A stretch of DNA of 64,000 nucleotides from Akebia trifoliata (GCA_017979445.1 CM030718.1:27027021-27091020); one strand, 5' to 3'. Numbered from the stretch's first letter, positions 1 through 12,200 are shown. Program-made: numbers and translations. Notes: generated by a model not told the origin, from the letters alone.

Positions 1-770
1 CATCCTAAGCGAGTTGTAGTTAGTAAGGAATTGTAATTGATCATTAAAGAAAGTCTAGGGGCAACATTGTAGGCAGAGAGGAATAATAGGGTGAGTTATT
101 TGTTCGCTTAAGAAATTCCAAGGTTCAAATAAAGGGTCAAATGATAAAATCAAATTATTATGAGCCAAATTTTCCGATCTATTATATTAATGTTTCAAAA
201 CAATTCATTTGGGCATTTACAAGAGAAACTTTGACACCAATAACTCTCAAGATCTCGAATTTACTAATTCCTAAAGCTGATCCAAGTTCAGATTGAGTTC
301 AGATTCTTAGTGTGAAATCCAATACTAATTTTTCAACCTATCCAAAACAAAGATATGAGTTTAATTTAGGCAAAAAGAAACCATAATCAATGTGAAAATC
401 TCTCCATTATTAAGAAATAAAATTGATTCCAGATAATAAGCAAGATTTTACAATTGGAACCAAAATAAAACAAAAAATTGGATCTTCTAGGTGAGAATTA
501 GCACGTAAACATTGAATAATATAGAGTTAAATTAAAACCCATGAAAGAAAGAAACAAACAAAAAAATTTAAAAAAAAAACCCAACATTGATCGTTTTCAA
601 TAATACAATTTAAGCTGAGAAAATTAGTATGAAAGTCTACAATAATTCTTTGTTGCTTCTCTAAAATTACGCTAAATGGTGCATATTATCAATAAAGTGG
701 AAAATTTACTGAAAATGTAAATCGAGCATTAATGGAGGACTTGAAATGGTGTGTAGATCTGAAATCTTAC

Positions 771-989
771 CCTGTTTTGGTCGATAACATCGACAATCAC
801 GACGAGTTTACCGTACTCTTTTCCATAGTTAACGAGAGCGACTCGCCCGATCTCAACATAGCGTTTGAAAGGCTTTGATTCGAATTTCAAACGAAAGAAA
901 GAAATAAAGATAAGAGATCAGAAAGAAGTTCAAGTAATTTGAGATTGAAAACTAAGAAGAGAGAGAGAGAGAGAGAGAGAGCTCACCAT
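771..989 (-). CDS. RPL14: 60S ribosomal protein L14 (eL14), first two coding exons, partial
   Basis: Large-subunit ribosomal protein eL14, N-terminal part only; it acts in cytosolic ribosomes. Coding exon 1 is just the ATG (989..987), followed at once by a GTGAGC donor. Exon 2 (872..771) encodes 34 residues starting [20 protein letters not shown] and ending at DQNR, which matches the conserved eL14 start including the [13 protein letters not shown] motif. The donor after exon 2 is GTAAGA. The remaining exons were not found between 1 and 770, so that stretch is read as intron 2 and the gene runs off the left edge. Intron 1 carries a GA/CT microsatellite (about 959..981). Upstream on the minus strand lies a telo-box (1075..1067), typical of ribosomal protein promoters. 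The family call is very secure; transcript ends are not known. Confidence 0.93.
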
Positions 990-1066
990 GGTTGCAGAGA
1001 TCTGGAGGAAGAGAGCAAACGTCTGAAGCTCTGAGCTGTAATTCTGTAAATCTTAACAAGTGAGGA

Positions 1067-1075
1067 TTAGGGTTT
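1067..1075 (-). promoter_or_regulatory. telo-box AAACCCTAA in the RPL14 promoter or leader
   Basis: The minus strand reads AAACCCTAA about 80 bases upstream of the RPL14 start codon. This element is characteristic of plant ribosomal-protein and translation-factor promoters, where it helps coordinate expression in dividing tissue. The motif and its position are seen directly; the function is from known family behaviour. Confidence 0.7.
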
Positions 1076-1099
1076 ATGGATTTAGATTGAAAGTTGACA

Positions 1100-2640
1100 C
1101 GTAATCCAGAATAAATTTCCTATTGTCACACCAATATTTTCTTAGAGCAGTCCGACATCAAATCATCAATAAAGAAATTATATTTTGCACACCAACTTTT
1201 ACTTACAATGCACCAATCCTTTTGAAATTGGGAGAACTAACATTTCATGTGTTGAATAAGACGAAGAATCGTGATAATCTGACTATCCCACGTGGCAAAC
1301 TCAATCGACTACTATAACACCCCAGATTTTTAAACATGTATCTCAAGAAAATCCGCAAGCTAATAAATAGAAGAATTTTCTTTTTTTTAGTTGGAACTTT
1401 TTGAAACTGATTACCCCATTAGATCCGCATTGAAAAATTAATCGAACTACACTATAAGATCGCGAAAATCGAAGTTCATGACATAAACATTTTAATTAAA
1501 ATAAAATAAAATAAATAATGACCGTTACATCCTTTTAACACTATTAATATTTAAAACTACGAAAATTTTAGAATTAATCATTTATTTTTCACGTTCTCTT
1601 CTTCTAAAACAAAACCCTAGGGAAATCCTAGTCTCCCTTCATCTTCAACCCAGGTTTTCATATACATAGAGGACCCGTTAGGCTTCGACGTAGAAGAGAA
1701 AATTGTTCAGTGTATTGCAAACTTCGAAAGGAATCAAATAAATAGTGTTTCTGATCATATCCGATACTAAACCTTTGACTCAACTTAATTTTCTATGCTC
1801 TTCGGATATTTTTCAATGCAAATTTAAAGTAGGGAACTTCTAGATCATTTAATAATCTTAGATTTCTATGCATTATCGTTTTAAACCAAACATCTATTCT
1901 TTTATTGTAAAAATAAATAAAAACTTATCGTTTTGAATAATCTATGATTCTCATCACTCGAGGCATATTTGTAGGGTTAACTTGTAAAATCTGTCGAGAA
2001 CTCATTACTTATCTATTTTTGACAATTTATATATCATTGGAAAGATATGAAAGTTTCGTTTACAAAAAAAATACTAGAAAACTATAAATGAAATTTTATA
2101 TTTAAAGAAGTCAACTTGTAATGCAAAGTTGTCATTTCAGTTTTTTTTTTTTTTTTTTTTCTTAAATATTGTATTATTTTATTTTTGTGTTATTTTTTAA
2201 CAAGAAAATAAGATTCTTGAGATGAGAAAAAATCCTAAAAATTATATTAAAATAATTTGGACACCATTAATAGTTATGTAATTTTTATTTATATAATTAT
2301 TTAGTGAAAAAAAATGAAAAGACGTAAAACAAAGAAGAAGAAATCGGATTTCATTAACGGATCCCAACATTGATTAAGATAGTCATGACACATCTATTTA
2401 TATATACGTAATAAATAAAAATGAAGTATATAACATGGTTACGTGTTTATTGTTGAATAATGTGAGGTATAAATATCCGGTAGATTTTGGTGATAAATAT
2501 TTGGTTGTCGTGATAATATTTATGTTGAAATTGCATATAATGTTTTTTTAGAAAATAAATGTGAAATTGCATAATTATGGACATGCTTTGAAATAATGAA
2601 TTGAGCAAGTCATAACTTAAGTCATTGGGTGAAAGACCTT
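1100..2640. other. intergenic, no gene seen; MITE fragments and AT-rich tracts
   Basis: No conserved coding sequence on either strand. Around 1120..1215 are degraded ends of the CACACCAACTTTTACT inverted-repeat family that recurs elsewhere in the window. A T-run sits at about 2142..2160. The rest is AT-rich without recognisable structure. Confidence 0.5.
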
Positions 2641-2679
2641 GAAGGCCATCGAGGAAGGTTTAGCATTTTGAAACAGAAA

Positions 2680-3075
2680 GTTTGATTGAGCTGTTAAAAA
2701 AATCAGTGATGATGGTTATGACCAAGTCGGTGGAAAAATTGGTCATCATTACATGTATTAATTATTTTGGAATAGAGAGTTTGACCGAACTGTTGATAAA
2801 ATTGGTGATGATGGTAATAGCCAAGCTGGTGGGAAAGTTGGTCATCATTGCGTGCAATGATTATTTTGGAACAGGGAATTTGATCAAGTTATTGAAAAAA
2901 TCGACAATGATGGTACTGATCAAGCTAGTGAAAAAATTGGTCATCATTGCATGTAATGATTATTTTAGAACGAAGAGTTTGATCGAGCTGTAAGAAAAAT
3001 TAGTGATGATAGTAATGGCCAAATCGATGGGAAAATTAGTCATCATTGCATGCATTGATTGTTTTGTAATGACTT
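2680..3075. repeat. 99-bp minisatellite, four tandem units
   Basis: Units begin at about 2680, 2779, 2878 and 2977, each starting with a GTTTGAnnnA-like segment and containing TTGGTCATCATT and ATGATTATTTTG. The period is a multiple of three, so one frame stays open for 103 codons (2682..2993) and encodes 33-residue repeats such as LVIIACNDYF. There is no recognisable domain and no sign of gene structure around it, so I read it as repeat DNA, not as a gene. Confidence 0.75.
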
Positions 3076-3079
3076 GGTT

Positions 3080-3595
3080 ACTTGATGATAACATGATCTT
3101 TTTTTTTTTTGTATATATGTATGCCTAAATGTTAGTATAACATTGATTTTTCTAAAAGTTTTAGCTTACCAACTCTATTGAAAAAACTTTTCAAATAATG
3201 AGCATTGAGATTGGAGTTGGGCAATGTAAAATCTTCAACGGGGATAATTATTTATATATTTTTTTTGTTAGTTGTTTAGTCTCTTTAAGATTCAAATTTA
3301 TAATTATTTTATTTTATTTTTTTATATTTGATTTGAATGTAATAAGTACCCAAAGAGTAATACAACACTTGAAATTTTAATTGGATTTTAGGATGATACT
3401 CTCCATTTTGATAAGCATTAGTTTCTATTTATTTTAATTCTTTCTTTATAGATATTTAGTTGATACAATTCAATGGTTCTTGTTTCTTCTTATACCCTTA
3501 AATTAAGATACTGAACATGATTATTGATCAAATCAAGGTTCAAAATTTTTAAGGTGTGACAACTACTCTAATGTGATAAGTTCGGGAATCGTAGA
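3080..3595. other. AT-rich intergenic stretch, nothing recognised
   Basis: Simple AT-rich sequence with T-runs and short chance reading frames. I see no conserved protein, RNA or repeat end in it. Confidence 0.4.
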
Positions 3596-3596
3596 T

Positions 3597-3685
3597 TTGC
3601 ATTCCTTGAGATACATGGTTGCACTTTCCCATAAAAATTGTATATCGAGGGATCGTGTATCTCGAGGAATGCATATCTATGGTTC
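3597..3685. repeat. short hairpin element
   Basis: An imperfect inverted repeat: TTGCATTCCTTGAGATACATG on the left is mirrored by TCGTGTATCTCGAGGAATGCA on the right, with a loop of about 40 bases. It is probably a degraded miniature transposon. Confidence 0.5.
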
Positions 3686-3757
3686 ACAAACTTGTCACGT
3701 TAGGTAGTCGATTGAGTATGCCACGTGGGGTAATCAAATTAGCACAACTCTAAGACG

Positions 3758-4166
3758 AAATTCTGACTCAGGTACACTGTTCATTTTTATTCCCAAAACA
3801 TGTTTTCGAGTGAATTTGTTAATAAGTATTCCCAAAACATGTTTTCTAGTGAGTTCACTAATAGGTACTCTAATTTAAATCAATTTCACTGATAAAACGT
3901 GACTAATTCATTGATAATTACCAACGATCTCACCATTAATTAAAGAATAAGAGATATTTATCTTTAAATTTACTAGCGAGACCGTCATTTTTTATTAGCG
4001 GGGTCATCATTTTAAAATTGAGGATATTTATCATTTTAAATTTACTAGTGAATTTGTCACTTTTTATTAGTGAGATGGTCACTTTAAATTAGAATACCTA
4101 GTAGCGAACTCACTCGAAAACATATTTTGGGAATTAAAATGAAATGTACCCAAATTAGAATTTTTT
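3758..4166. repeat. inverted-repeat (MITE-like) element, about 400 bp
   Basis: The left end GTACACTGTTCATTTTTATT with CCCAAAACATGTTTTCGAGTGA is mirrored at 4105..4154 by TCACTCGAAAACATATTTTGGG and AATTAAAATGAAATGTAC. The interior holds alternating short blocks about 'tcactTTTTATTAGTgag'. A related terminus occurs at 12655..12690, where it appears to have inserted into another element. Confidence 0.6.
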
Positions 4167-4189
4167 TAAAGTGTAGTATAGTCATGGCT

Positions 4190-5335
4190 TTATGTCTAAT
4201 TTTGTTGCGTCAGTGGCGAAGTGCTAAGGTGTGCTCCTTGAGACCCCGTATAGGCTCTATCTTAGCTATCTGTCTCGTGAGTTTACACTCGCTGCTTGAT
4301 GTGCGTCTCATACATTGCTAGTTGTAGATTTGAAGCCTACTTATTTCTTTCCTTTACTTTTGGTAAAGTGTTCGACCCCCTTTTTTTTTTTTCTTTTTTG
4401 TCGTAGCTTGCTTTCGAGAAGTGGGTCAGATGCTTATGAGTGGGGCCCCTTGACTTGAAGCCGGAGCTTGCTGGGCCTACTGAGAGAGAGTTTAGTTCCG
4501 TCATCCGTCTTCCGAGGGTTTGTTGAGCCAGCTTATGGCTTCACTCGACCAGCAAGATACGGCTTTTCAGCCTACTATATCAAGTGTAGTTCCGTCAGTG
4601 GGGCCTCCTGCTGAGCCAATTAGCTTCAAGTGAGACAACAGCTGCTTTCAATGACAGAGAAAGGACTACTTTCTGCTACTGACAGAGAAAGAGAAAGTAG
4701 GATTTATGCTACTGACAGATAAAGTACGACTTGATGCTACGGACAGATTCAAGACAAGCTGCTACTTGATGCTACAATAGATGTCGAATGGGAACAATTA
4801 TATATATAAACCCCGTGTTTTTGGCTTAACTGACGGAACTTGATAGAAGTAGGCAACGTCAAGTGGAGTGTAGTCAGGGCCGTAGTTTGCTCCTACGTTT
4901 AGTTTGCTAGTGGCTCTGTTACACATCCTCTCTTGCATTGACTAAGCCCCGCCTATGGCCTATGGAAGGAATCCCTAGAGAAGCATGTCCATAGCATCTC
5001 TGTTGGTTCGGGCCGGAAAAAAGACTGCCAACAGGTGGGATATAGAAGGCACGTCTTCTCCTTCTGGAGCTAATGGGTACGCCAACATTCCCTACAATGT
5101 CCAAACCAAGAAGTTTACTCATTACCCAAACTATGCGCGCTAAGTCAATAAGATCAATGAGATCCCACTCTTCGACTTCTTCTGCATGCATGGGAAGCAA
5201 TCCGCGGAGTGGAGTCACTCACACTTTCCTCCCTGAGGTGAGGGGCCTCATGCTACTTTTCTCTAAGGTGCTTCTTAGGTCACATTCCGTTCCGTCAGGT
5301 TCGGGCCGGGGCGCTGTAATGAAATGGTAGAAACC
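4190..5335. other. GC-richer island, possibly organelle-derived (NUMT candidate)
   Basis: Roughly 1.1 kb is visibly richer in GC than its flanks (close to half GC against about a third) and reads like plant mitochondrial intergenic DNA. Segments such as GGTTCGGGCCGG occur twice (about 5007 and 5299), along with short internal repeats containing 'gctactGACAGA' (about 4672..4750) and TAGTTCCGTCA (about 4493 and 4590). Reading frames of 85 to 99 codons overlap on both strands but show no known domain. Transfer from the mitochondrion is an inference from composition and style only; a transposon fragment is the main alternative. Confidence 0.35.
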
Positions 5336-5686
5336 ATTTCCCACACTTGACTGATTTGTCACTCTAGGGACTGAATAAGGTAATAAGTAAAAGTTGGGGC
5401 GCCAATAGCAACTCTGTAAAAATTGGAGCTAAGGACAACTTCCATATCATTGTTTTAGTTCTGGGTTTTGGGTCGGGTTTTAGTTGGGAACCCGACTACT
5501 TGGGGATCCGTAGGGTTTTGTGTTCTAGGGTTTCAGTTTCAAGCTCCTCCACAGCAGATGACCAGAATAACAACTGTAAAATTAGGGTTTGAATGATTTA
5601 TTCTCCAGTTCATCCAAAGCGAATTTATGATTTTGAAACAATTTTCGTTTCAAATCTAAAGCCTCCGATTATCCTAAAACCTAGCC

Positions 5687-8600
5687 ATGGAGATTGCAAA
5701 TCAGACAAACCAATTGAAGAAAAAGAAGAAAAAACAAACCCCAGAAGTCCAATTCATGTTCGATCTCGGTACCTGTTCGAAGAACAATGATCTCTCTGGT
5801 GCTCTCTCCCTCTACGAAACCGCAGTTTCGCAGAATCTCCATTTAAATCACCACCATTTCAATACTCTTATCTACCTTTGCTCGAATTCTCTTACCAATT
5901 CTTCCTCAGAAACCTTAGATTCATCTAAAGAATCTGCTATTGAGAAGGGTTTTTTGATTTTCGATCGAATGTTAGCTAGCAAAATCAACCCAACTGAAGC
6001 AACTATTACAGCTGTGGCGAGACTTGCTTCGGCTAAAGGTGACGGTGATTTTGCTTTCGAATTGGTGAAAAACATGGAAAAATATAAAATTTTTCCGAGA
6101 TTGAGATCGTATGACCCGCCATTATTTGCTTTTTGTCGAAAATTAGAAGCTGAGAAGGCTTATTCTGTTGAAGAACACATGATTTCGATGGGTGTTCATC
6201 TCGAGGAACCCGAATTGGCTGCGTTATTGAAGGTGAGTGCTGAAGCTGGTATAGAAGAGAAGGTTTATTCATACTTGCAGAAACTTAGAAACTGTGTGAG
6301 ATGTGTGAGTAACTCAACTGCAGAAATAGTGGAGGGTTGGTTTGGTAGTAGATTTGCTTCAAAGGTCGGTAATTCGAAATGGGATGAAAGTCGAGTTAAA
6401 GATGCAATTTTGAAGAATGGGGGAGGTTGGCATGGGGAGGGATGGTTGGGGAGTGGGAAATGGGTTGTTTGCAAGTCGAATATTAGTTCAGAAGGGTGTT
6501 GTTGCTCGTGTGGTGAGCATTTGGTTTGCGTCGATATTGATCGGGTGGAGACTGAAAAATTTGCTGAATCGATAGCTTCGTTGGCAATGGAAAGGGAAGT
6601 CAAATCAAACTTCAGGGTTTTTCAGGTGAGGATTTCTTATTGTCTTTGTTTAATTTAAGATACCTAATATTTACATTTTAATTATTAGGGCAGCTTTCAA
6701 ATGTAAATATTCAAACTTTAAAACAATTGAGACTCAGAAAAAAAAAGGTTTGACATTGGCCAATCTCATTTTCTTTTTATTATCTTTTTAATTTTGGTTT
6801 AATTCTCTTTTTTGTTTTTTGATCACTAATTCCTGACTGTACAACTCCAAGATTTTCATGAAGTCTTGACCCCACATATAAGGATGAGTAACTAAAATTT
6901 GTGATTTTCAGCCCACAGAGTCATTTACTCCCCTTAATACATGGATATAAGGATATCATCCTGTTCTACTTGGTACTATTTTCACTTTTCTTTTTCTAAT
7001 TCCAATAATTTAAGTTAGGGTTGGGATCCATTGACCCATGAAGAATGACTCGTGGACAAAAGCACATGATCCCAACCATGTCAAAATAAAATGCAATAGT
7101 TGAGATTTATCCTCAAAATAAGTATCCTTGAGATTTGTGTTATCTTGCACTCTCACCCACGTGTCATTCTTCACGAGTCACCGGAGCCTGACCCTTTAAG
7201 TTAACTCAATAACAGAATTATATATCCGTACAAGGACTCATGGATATAATTTTTCCTCCCGTTAATAGCTTTGGAGTTTTTCTTTCGAGAATCCATTAAG
7301 CATTTGGTGCCTTTTCTGACAAGTAACTTCAGACATAAACTTTTACATACTTTTCCCCCCCTTCATTGCTTACTGCAAGGAAATATACGTTCAAGTTTGG
7401 GAAACTGTCGATTTGAGTCAGGTTAATACATTTTTCTTTTTTTCCACTTTGACTGAGTGTAGTGAATTGGTACTTGAGCCTACCAACTTTTCTAAAGCTT
7501 AGATTTATATTGAGGCAGTTTTTGTAAAGTCTTACCGTGATCTTCTTGGAGCTATAGTTCTCAACTTTGTTATTAGATTCACTGATAGAATTCTCTGAAT
7601 TTTGCTGATTCAAGTCAAAACTTACGGTGTACATTTTTTATGGGTAATCTGGACTAGAACCCACGACCTCAAAGTTGTTTTGCAATGAGTCAAACCAACT
7701 GAACTATGGGTTGAAGCCCAGAAAACTTACTGTGTAGTTGGTATTTGTATTCTTTAATATAACCTAGGACTGGGATACCATGATAAAAAAGTGCCATATA
7801 GTGTTTGTTCTCATTCATTCCAGAAAAGGGATTTCCAACAAACACAATGATGTTTCTCTTGACCTTAGGGCATATATGATATTTATCAAAAGAGAGAAAA
7901 GAAAAAAAAAAGGGGAGGCATATATGATGTTATGAATGTTGTAAATACTCCTTTTCTAGGAATGGCTTGATAACCATGCCGAATATGAAGCAATGGTGGA
8001 TGGAGCAAATATTGGACTTTACCAACAGAACTTTGCAGATGGTGGATTTAGCATTTCTCAGGTTGTACATCTGTAGTTGATGGTTTGTTTTCTCTTTTTT
8101 CCCATTTAGTCTTTTGATGCTAAAACAGCTGTTTTGTAAAATTTATGGGTTTGTCTCAAAATTGCAATAGAGCAGCTGGATTCTGTTGTGAAAGAACTGT
8201 ATGAGAGAAGCCAAAAGAAATGGCCACTCGTTATCCTGCACAATAAACGTGTTCGATCACTTATGGATAATCCTTCCAATCGAAAGCTACTTGAGGAGTG
8301 GAGAACTCGTGGTGCATTGTACACAACACCAAATGGATCAAATGATGACTGGTATGTATCTCCTTTTCTCATGAGATTCTTTTTTAAGTATTGGGAAATC
8401 TTAATTTGTGGTCTCTCTCCTTTTATAGTTCTTTGTTTTATTCTTAGCAATATTTTGATGAATTCCTCTTGTTAAATTTTGGAATCTAATAGTATTTATC
8501 TATAATTCAGGTATTGGCTCTATGCTGCTGTCAAACTTAAGTGTTTGCTTGTGACAAATGATGAAATGCGAGATCACATTTTTGAACTCTTAGGCAACAA

Positions 8601-10966
8601 ATTCTTTCTCAAGTGGAAAGAGCGGCATCAAGTATGTACTATTTAAAACCTTACTTCGGTATGTTTATGGTTTAGTAGGAGTTGCACATCCATTCATTTG
8701 AATTGTTGCAGTTTTCAGTTCTCTCTCTTAATGTCAGTATGTTGTAATGCTTTAGCCTATGGTTACTATGGTTAATAGGCATGTTGAGTTATGACTTTTT
8801 TGCATATCGTGATGAAATCTTTTGGAACTATTCTTGTCATTGAGGAATCGTGGACCATCAATTTTTACCGTTAATTTGTAAACCACTTTTGATGGAGGCG
8901 ATCAACCTCACAAAAAATCAGCCCCATTCAGAAACTTCTAACCCATATTGGACAAAATGTTGGTATTATTATCTTCTTTATTTTTCTGGTTCTGTAGGAA
9001 TCCAATTATTTTATCTATTTTATTTTGTCTAATTATGCTCTTGTACAACCTATATTTTATGAATTAATATTGATGTAAAGTGGCAATTATCTTTTCCCAA
9101 AAGAAGAGGTGAAAACATAATTTTGATGGGAAGGCTCATTCCCATCAGGATGTCATCAATAACATTCTTGATCTCATTTTCTTTTGGAGCAAATTGTTCA
9201 AGGAATTCAAGGGTGTCTTCTTTGAAGATTTTTTGTTTTGATGGGATATGATTTTAAAGAGAGAGCAAGGGCATTTTTTTTTAGTTTCTTGTTCTTGGTA
9301 GGTCTGCTCAACTTCTTTTCTCTTCTTTCTTTTTGATAAAATTTGTATGCTTATAATAAAAGCATGACTAGAATGAAAATGCACTAAGTTTTGGACCTGA
9401 TTTCCTCTCAAGGCTGACAGAAGTTTGGTCTACCATGACTATCGGTTTGAAAATTATTATTATTATAGTTTCAGTTCTTTGCACACAGGCTACTTCTATT
9501 TCATTTCAGTTCATGTGATTATGTTTTCACACAACTTAGGATTTTACAGATTAGTATTTATCGAAAGTAATTATCTAATTTCTGTTATCTTGTGATGATA
9601 TGAACACATTCATTGTGGATTGCCTGCAAACATCGCTTCAAATGATTTCTATTTGTTTCTGACATTGGTTCTGATTTCTTATCTATGTTGCATGGCTTTT
9701 CATTTCTCAATGAACTTTTGTTGCCATCTGTTTTACAGGTTCGATTTACTTTCCTGAAATGTAATTTGAGACTTCAGATGCCACCATCATATTCTTTAGT
9801 CATTCAGGTAAAATTCTAATTTCGCTCTTTGGATAACATACCTGGTATGATGCTGTTCCCTAAAATGACATTTCTATTTCATTTGGTTAATAAAGCATCT
9901 ATGCTCTGTGCCTTGTAACAAAGATATGTTACCGTTCCTCGGAAGCACACCTACACTTCATCCATCCATATCTACTCTTATGGACAGCATTTTCCTCTAT
10001 TTCTCCATCCTATGTATAATACACCCAAGATAATGAAAGTGATCGTTTTGGGGTATTTCTCGATCATCAATTTTTATTGGACATGCCTCTTCCTGGTGTC
10101 AATGTTAAATTTACACTCCAAGTATTGGTCTTGGTTCTACTTATTCTAAGCCCTAGTACTCGACACATCTCTCTATAATTCTAGTTTTATGTTGACTTCC
10201 CTCTCTATTTTCTTCAACTAATATTACATCGTTTACAAACAACATGCACCAAGGTGCACACTATTGAATATGAAGAGTTACTTCATCTATAACCCGAGCA
10301 AATAAATATGGACTCAAAGCAGATCCTTGATTTAAACCAGTCATAACTACGAATTTATTGTCACATGTCTATTTGCTCTCAAATTAGTCACAATCCTTCT
10401 CATACATGCCGCTAATTTATGTCAATATCTTCATTCGAAACCCCTTCGTTACAAATACCCACCAAATTAACTCTTTAGGTACCGTCTAAGTAAAAAAATC
10501 TCCGTATCTGTCATCAATATTTTTTTTATTTTTTTTTCTTCGTATTTCTTTAGCATAGGTTATCTCCTAATAGTAGGTTGGCTTTATATGGGTATTATCA
10601 GATGAGTTCTTGTGGATTGTTTGAAAATACTCTTCAAATCTACTGTGTTTTCAGGAATCAGAAAAAGGATCATGGCATGTACCTATAGAAGGTGAATGCA
10701 GTGACGAGGCATCAAGAACTTGGCTTTGCATTTCCAGGTTAAATTCTTCAGAACATTCTGATGCAGTTTCAATGAACTTCAACACTCCCGAGCTTGATCA
10801 GCCCCTCAAATCCTGTCAGGTTTCCTCTAATTTGTGTAAAACAGATAATGTTGCGAGAGAGAATGGTTTGCACGACGTCCCAAACTCATCCCATTATACC
10901 AATAATAATAAAACCACAGCTGTGACAGGTAAAAGAAAAGACAGATCTCAATCTTCGTCCAAGTGA
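5687..10966 (+). CDS. PRORP: proteinaceous RNase P (PRORP2/3-type nuclear tRNA 5' maturase)
   Basis: Protein-only RNase P, which removes 5' leaders from precursor tRNAs; PRORP2/3-type enzymes are nuclear. Exons 5687..6625, 7960..8061, 8176..8351, 8511..8631, 9739..9807 and 10655..10966 join in phase to 572 residues, close to the Arabidopsis PRORP2/3 length. Residues 1-250 form the PPR region (helical repeats from about residue 25). A split zinc site uses C272/C275 and H477/C494. The NYN/PIN-like metallonuclease domain shows the VDGANIGLY motif (D327), NDDWYW (D404, D405) and TNDEMRDH (D423), the expected metal-binding aspartates. No clear organelle presequence; a basic Lys cluster lies near residues 10-18. 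Intron 1 holds a minus-strand SINE and a family D element; intron 5 holds an antisense LINE remnant. No disruption was found. Confidence 0.93.
7014..7200. repeat. family D inverted-repeat element (PRORP intron 1)
   Basis: It starts GGGTTGGGATCCATTGAC and ends with sequence resembling GGAGCCTGACCCTTT, with a core of GAGATTTATCCTC. Similar copies lie at about 37852..38058 (more complete palindrome) and 41708..41850. It is a non-autonomous MITE-like family; its superfamily was not determined. Confidence 0.6.
7633..7722 (-). mobile_element. tRNA-derived SINE head (PRORP intron 1)
   Basis: On the minus strand a tRNA-like head shows an A-box-like TAGTTCAGTTGGT and a B-box-like GGGTTCTAGTCC with normal spacing, followed by ACCCATAAAAAATG. 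It cannot fold as an intact tRNA gene and lies inside an intron, so it is read as a truncated SINE. Confidence 0.55.
9890..10490 (-). pseudogene. degraded LINE reverse transcriptase fragment (PRORP intron 5)
   Basis: Read on the minus strand, the intron carries L1-type RT blocks: a DMYE-like segment (GMYEKD), then VMTGLNQGSALSPYLFARVID corresponding to the GLxQGSxLSPYLF motif, then CAPWCMLFVNDVILVEENRE where the catalytic FADD is FVND. Stop codons interrupt it and no ORF1, endonuclease or tail was seen. It is an old, 5'-truncated, inactive insertion antisense to the host gene. Confidence 0.8.
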
Positions 10967-10969
10967 CAC

Positions 10970-11655
10970 CCTTAATGTTGGTCTCATTGGATTTTTTACC
11001 TGGTCATGTATGACTTAAGTAATTTGTGTTTTTCATTGTTTGAACAAATATGACTGGTTTTCGATCAAACATTGGTCGATCCCTATATCTATTGAAATTT
11101 TAAAGTTAAAATATTTTTGGGTACATATCAATTGGATCATTAACTTATCAATTACTCTCTTTTGATAATGTATGGGTACTATGAGACATTAATGTCTATT
11201 TTGATGAATAAAAAAGCAGAATCTGAAGTTTCTCGATGAAACTCAAAATAAATATTTTACATGGAAGAGAAGGAAGTAGATTATTAGTTAGCTTTGCTAG
11301 AAAGCTAGTAACAAGGATACTCTTGTTCAAAAGAGCCTCTACAATTTCACTTGAATCTTGGGAAAAAAAAAAAGAAATTGACATTTTTTGGTTGATCAAT
11401 GGTTGGGTCAGACAAAGCTTGTCGGTTCTGATTGGAGTTAAAAAAAAAAAAAATTATTTTAGATAAGTAATTGGGTTAGTGATTAGGAATTAGTAGGTGA
11501 AGGCGGGGTTTATAATCTGGTCGTGGTGCTAACACTCATGGACTTTAACCAACTTAGCAAGATTGAATCTTGGAAGAGCAACAATTTTAAAATAATCTCC
11601 ACCTATTACTTAACATTTAGATTTAACCTATATCACACTAAAATATTTTATTTTA
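10970..11655. other. PRORP 3' flank, no further gene seen
   Basis: This contains the PRORP 3' untranslated region and AT-rich intergenic sequence with A-runs at about 11366 and 11441. Short frames on both strands show no conservation that I recognise. Confidence 0.4.
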
Positions 11656-11656
11656 A

Positions 11657-11905
11657 TTTTTTTTTAATAGTGGGGTGTCTAGACTTACATCCGACTAAGA
11701 GGATAGGAAGAGCCAAGGCATATGGGACCCTCCCATGGGTACATGCAACACCCAGATATTACACACAAGGTAAGTGAGAGGATGCCCTCACGGGGGTGGC
11801 CTCGAGGAAATATTGCTCATAGTGGGTATCGAATACAACCGACGAACCTTCATCTCTTATTGGATTCGAAATTGCCATTGAGCCACCCCCTCGGGGTTGG
11901 TTAAA
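11657..11905 (-). mobile_element. tRNA-derived SINE, minus strand
   Basis: Read on the minus strand, it begins with CCGAGGGGGTGGCTCAATGG (A-box-like) and has a B-box-like GGTTGTATTCGATACC about 50 bases on, then ends in an A-rich tail (the T-run at 11657..11667 on the plus strand). Body and tail layout match a plant SINE of about 250 bp. Confidence 0.6.
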
Positions 11906-12200
11906 ATTTTACATTTTATATGAATATGAATTACATAGCCTAGAAAAATTGAACCCCATCTTCAATCTTGTGACAAAAACTTTTGATTGAAATGAAACCT
12001 CAAAGGAATTAAAAAAAAAAAATTAACTCTAAGAAAACACGTACTAATGGCCATCCTCTGTTTTTTCCTTCCTCATCTAGAAAAGTCCCTAAAATTATCA
12101 AAGATAGTTTTAAAAAAAATTAATATATTTGTCTGACTCACTCAAGTCAGATCGTGAGTAGTTAACTGAGTTGACTCAATGGAATTTTTTCAAAAAGAAA

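Noticed and set aside
4127..5330. Protein-coding genes in the GC-richer island
   Set aside because: Overlapping frames on both strands of 64 to 99 codons without domains, introns or known similarity.
7633..7722. Functional tRNA gene on the minus strand
   Set aside because: A- and B-box-like motifs are present but the stems do not pair into a complete cloverleaf, and it lies in an intron with a SINE-like extension.
8188..8475. Separate 95-codon gene in the PRORP region
   Set aside because: It is PRORP exon 3 read through its donor into the intron.
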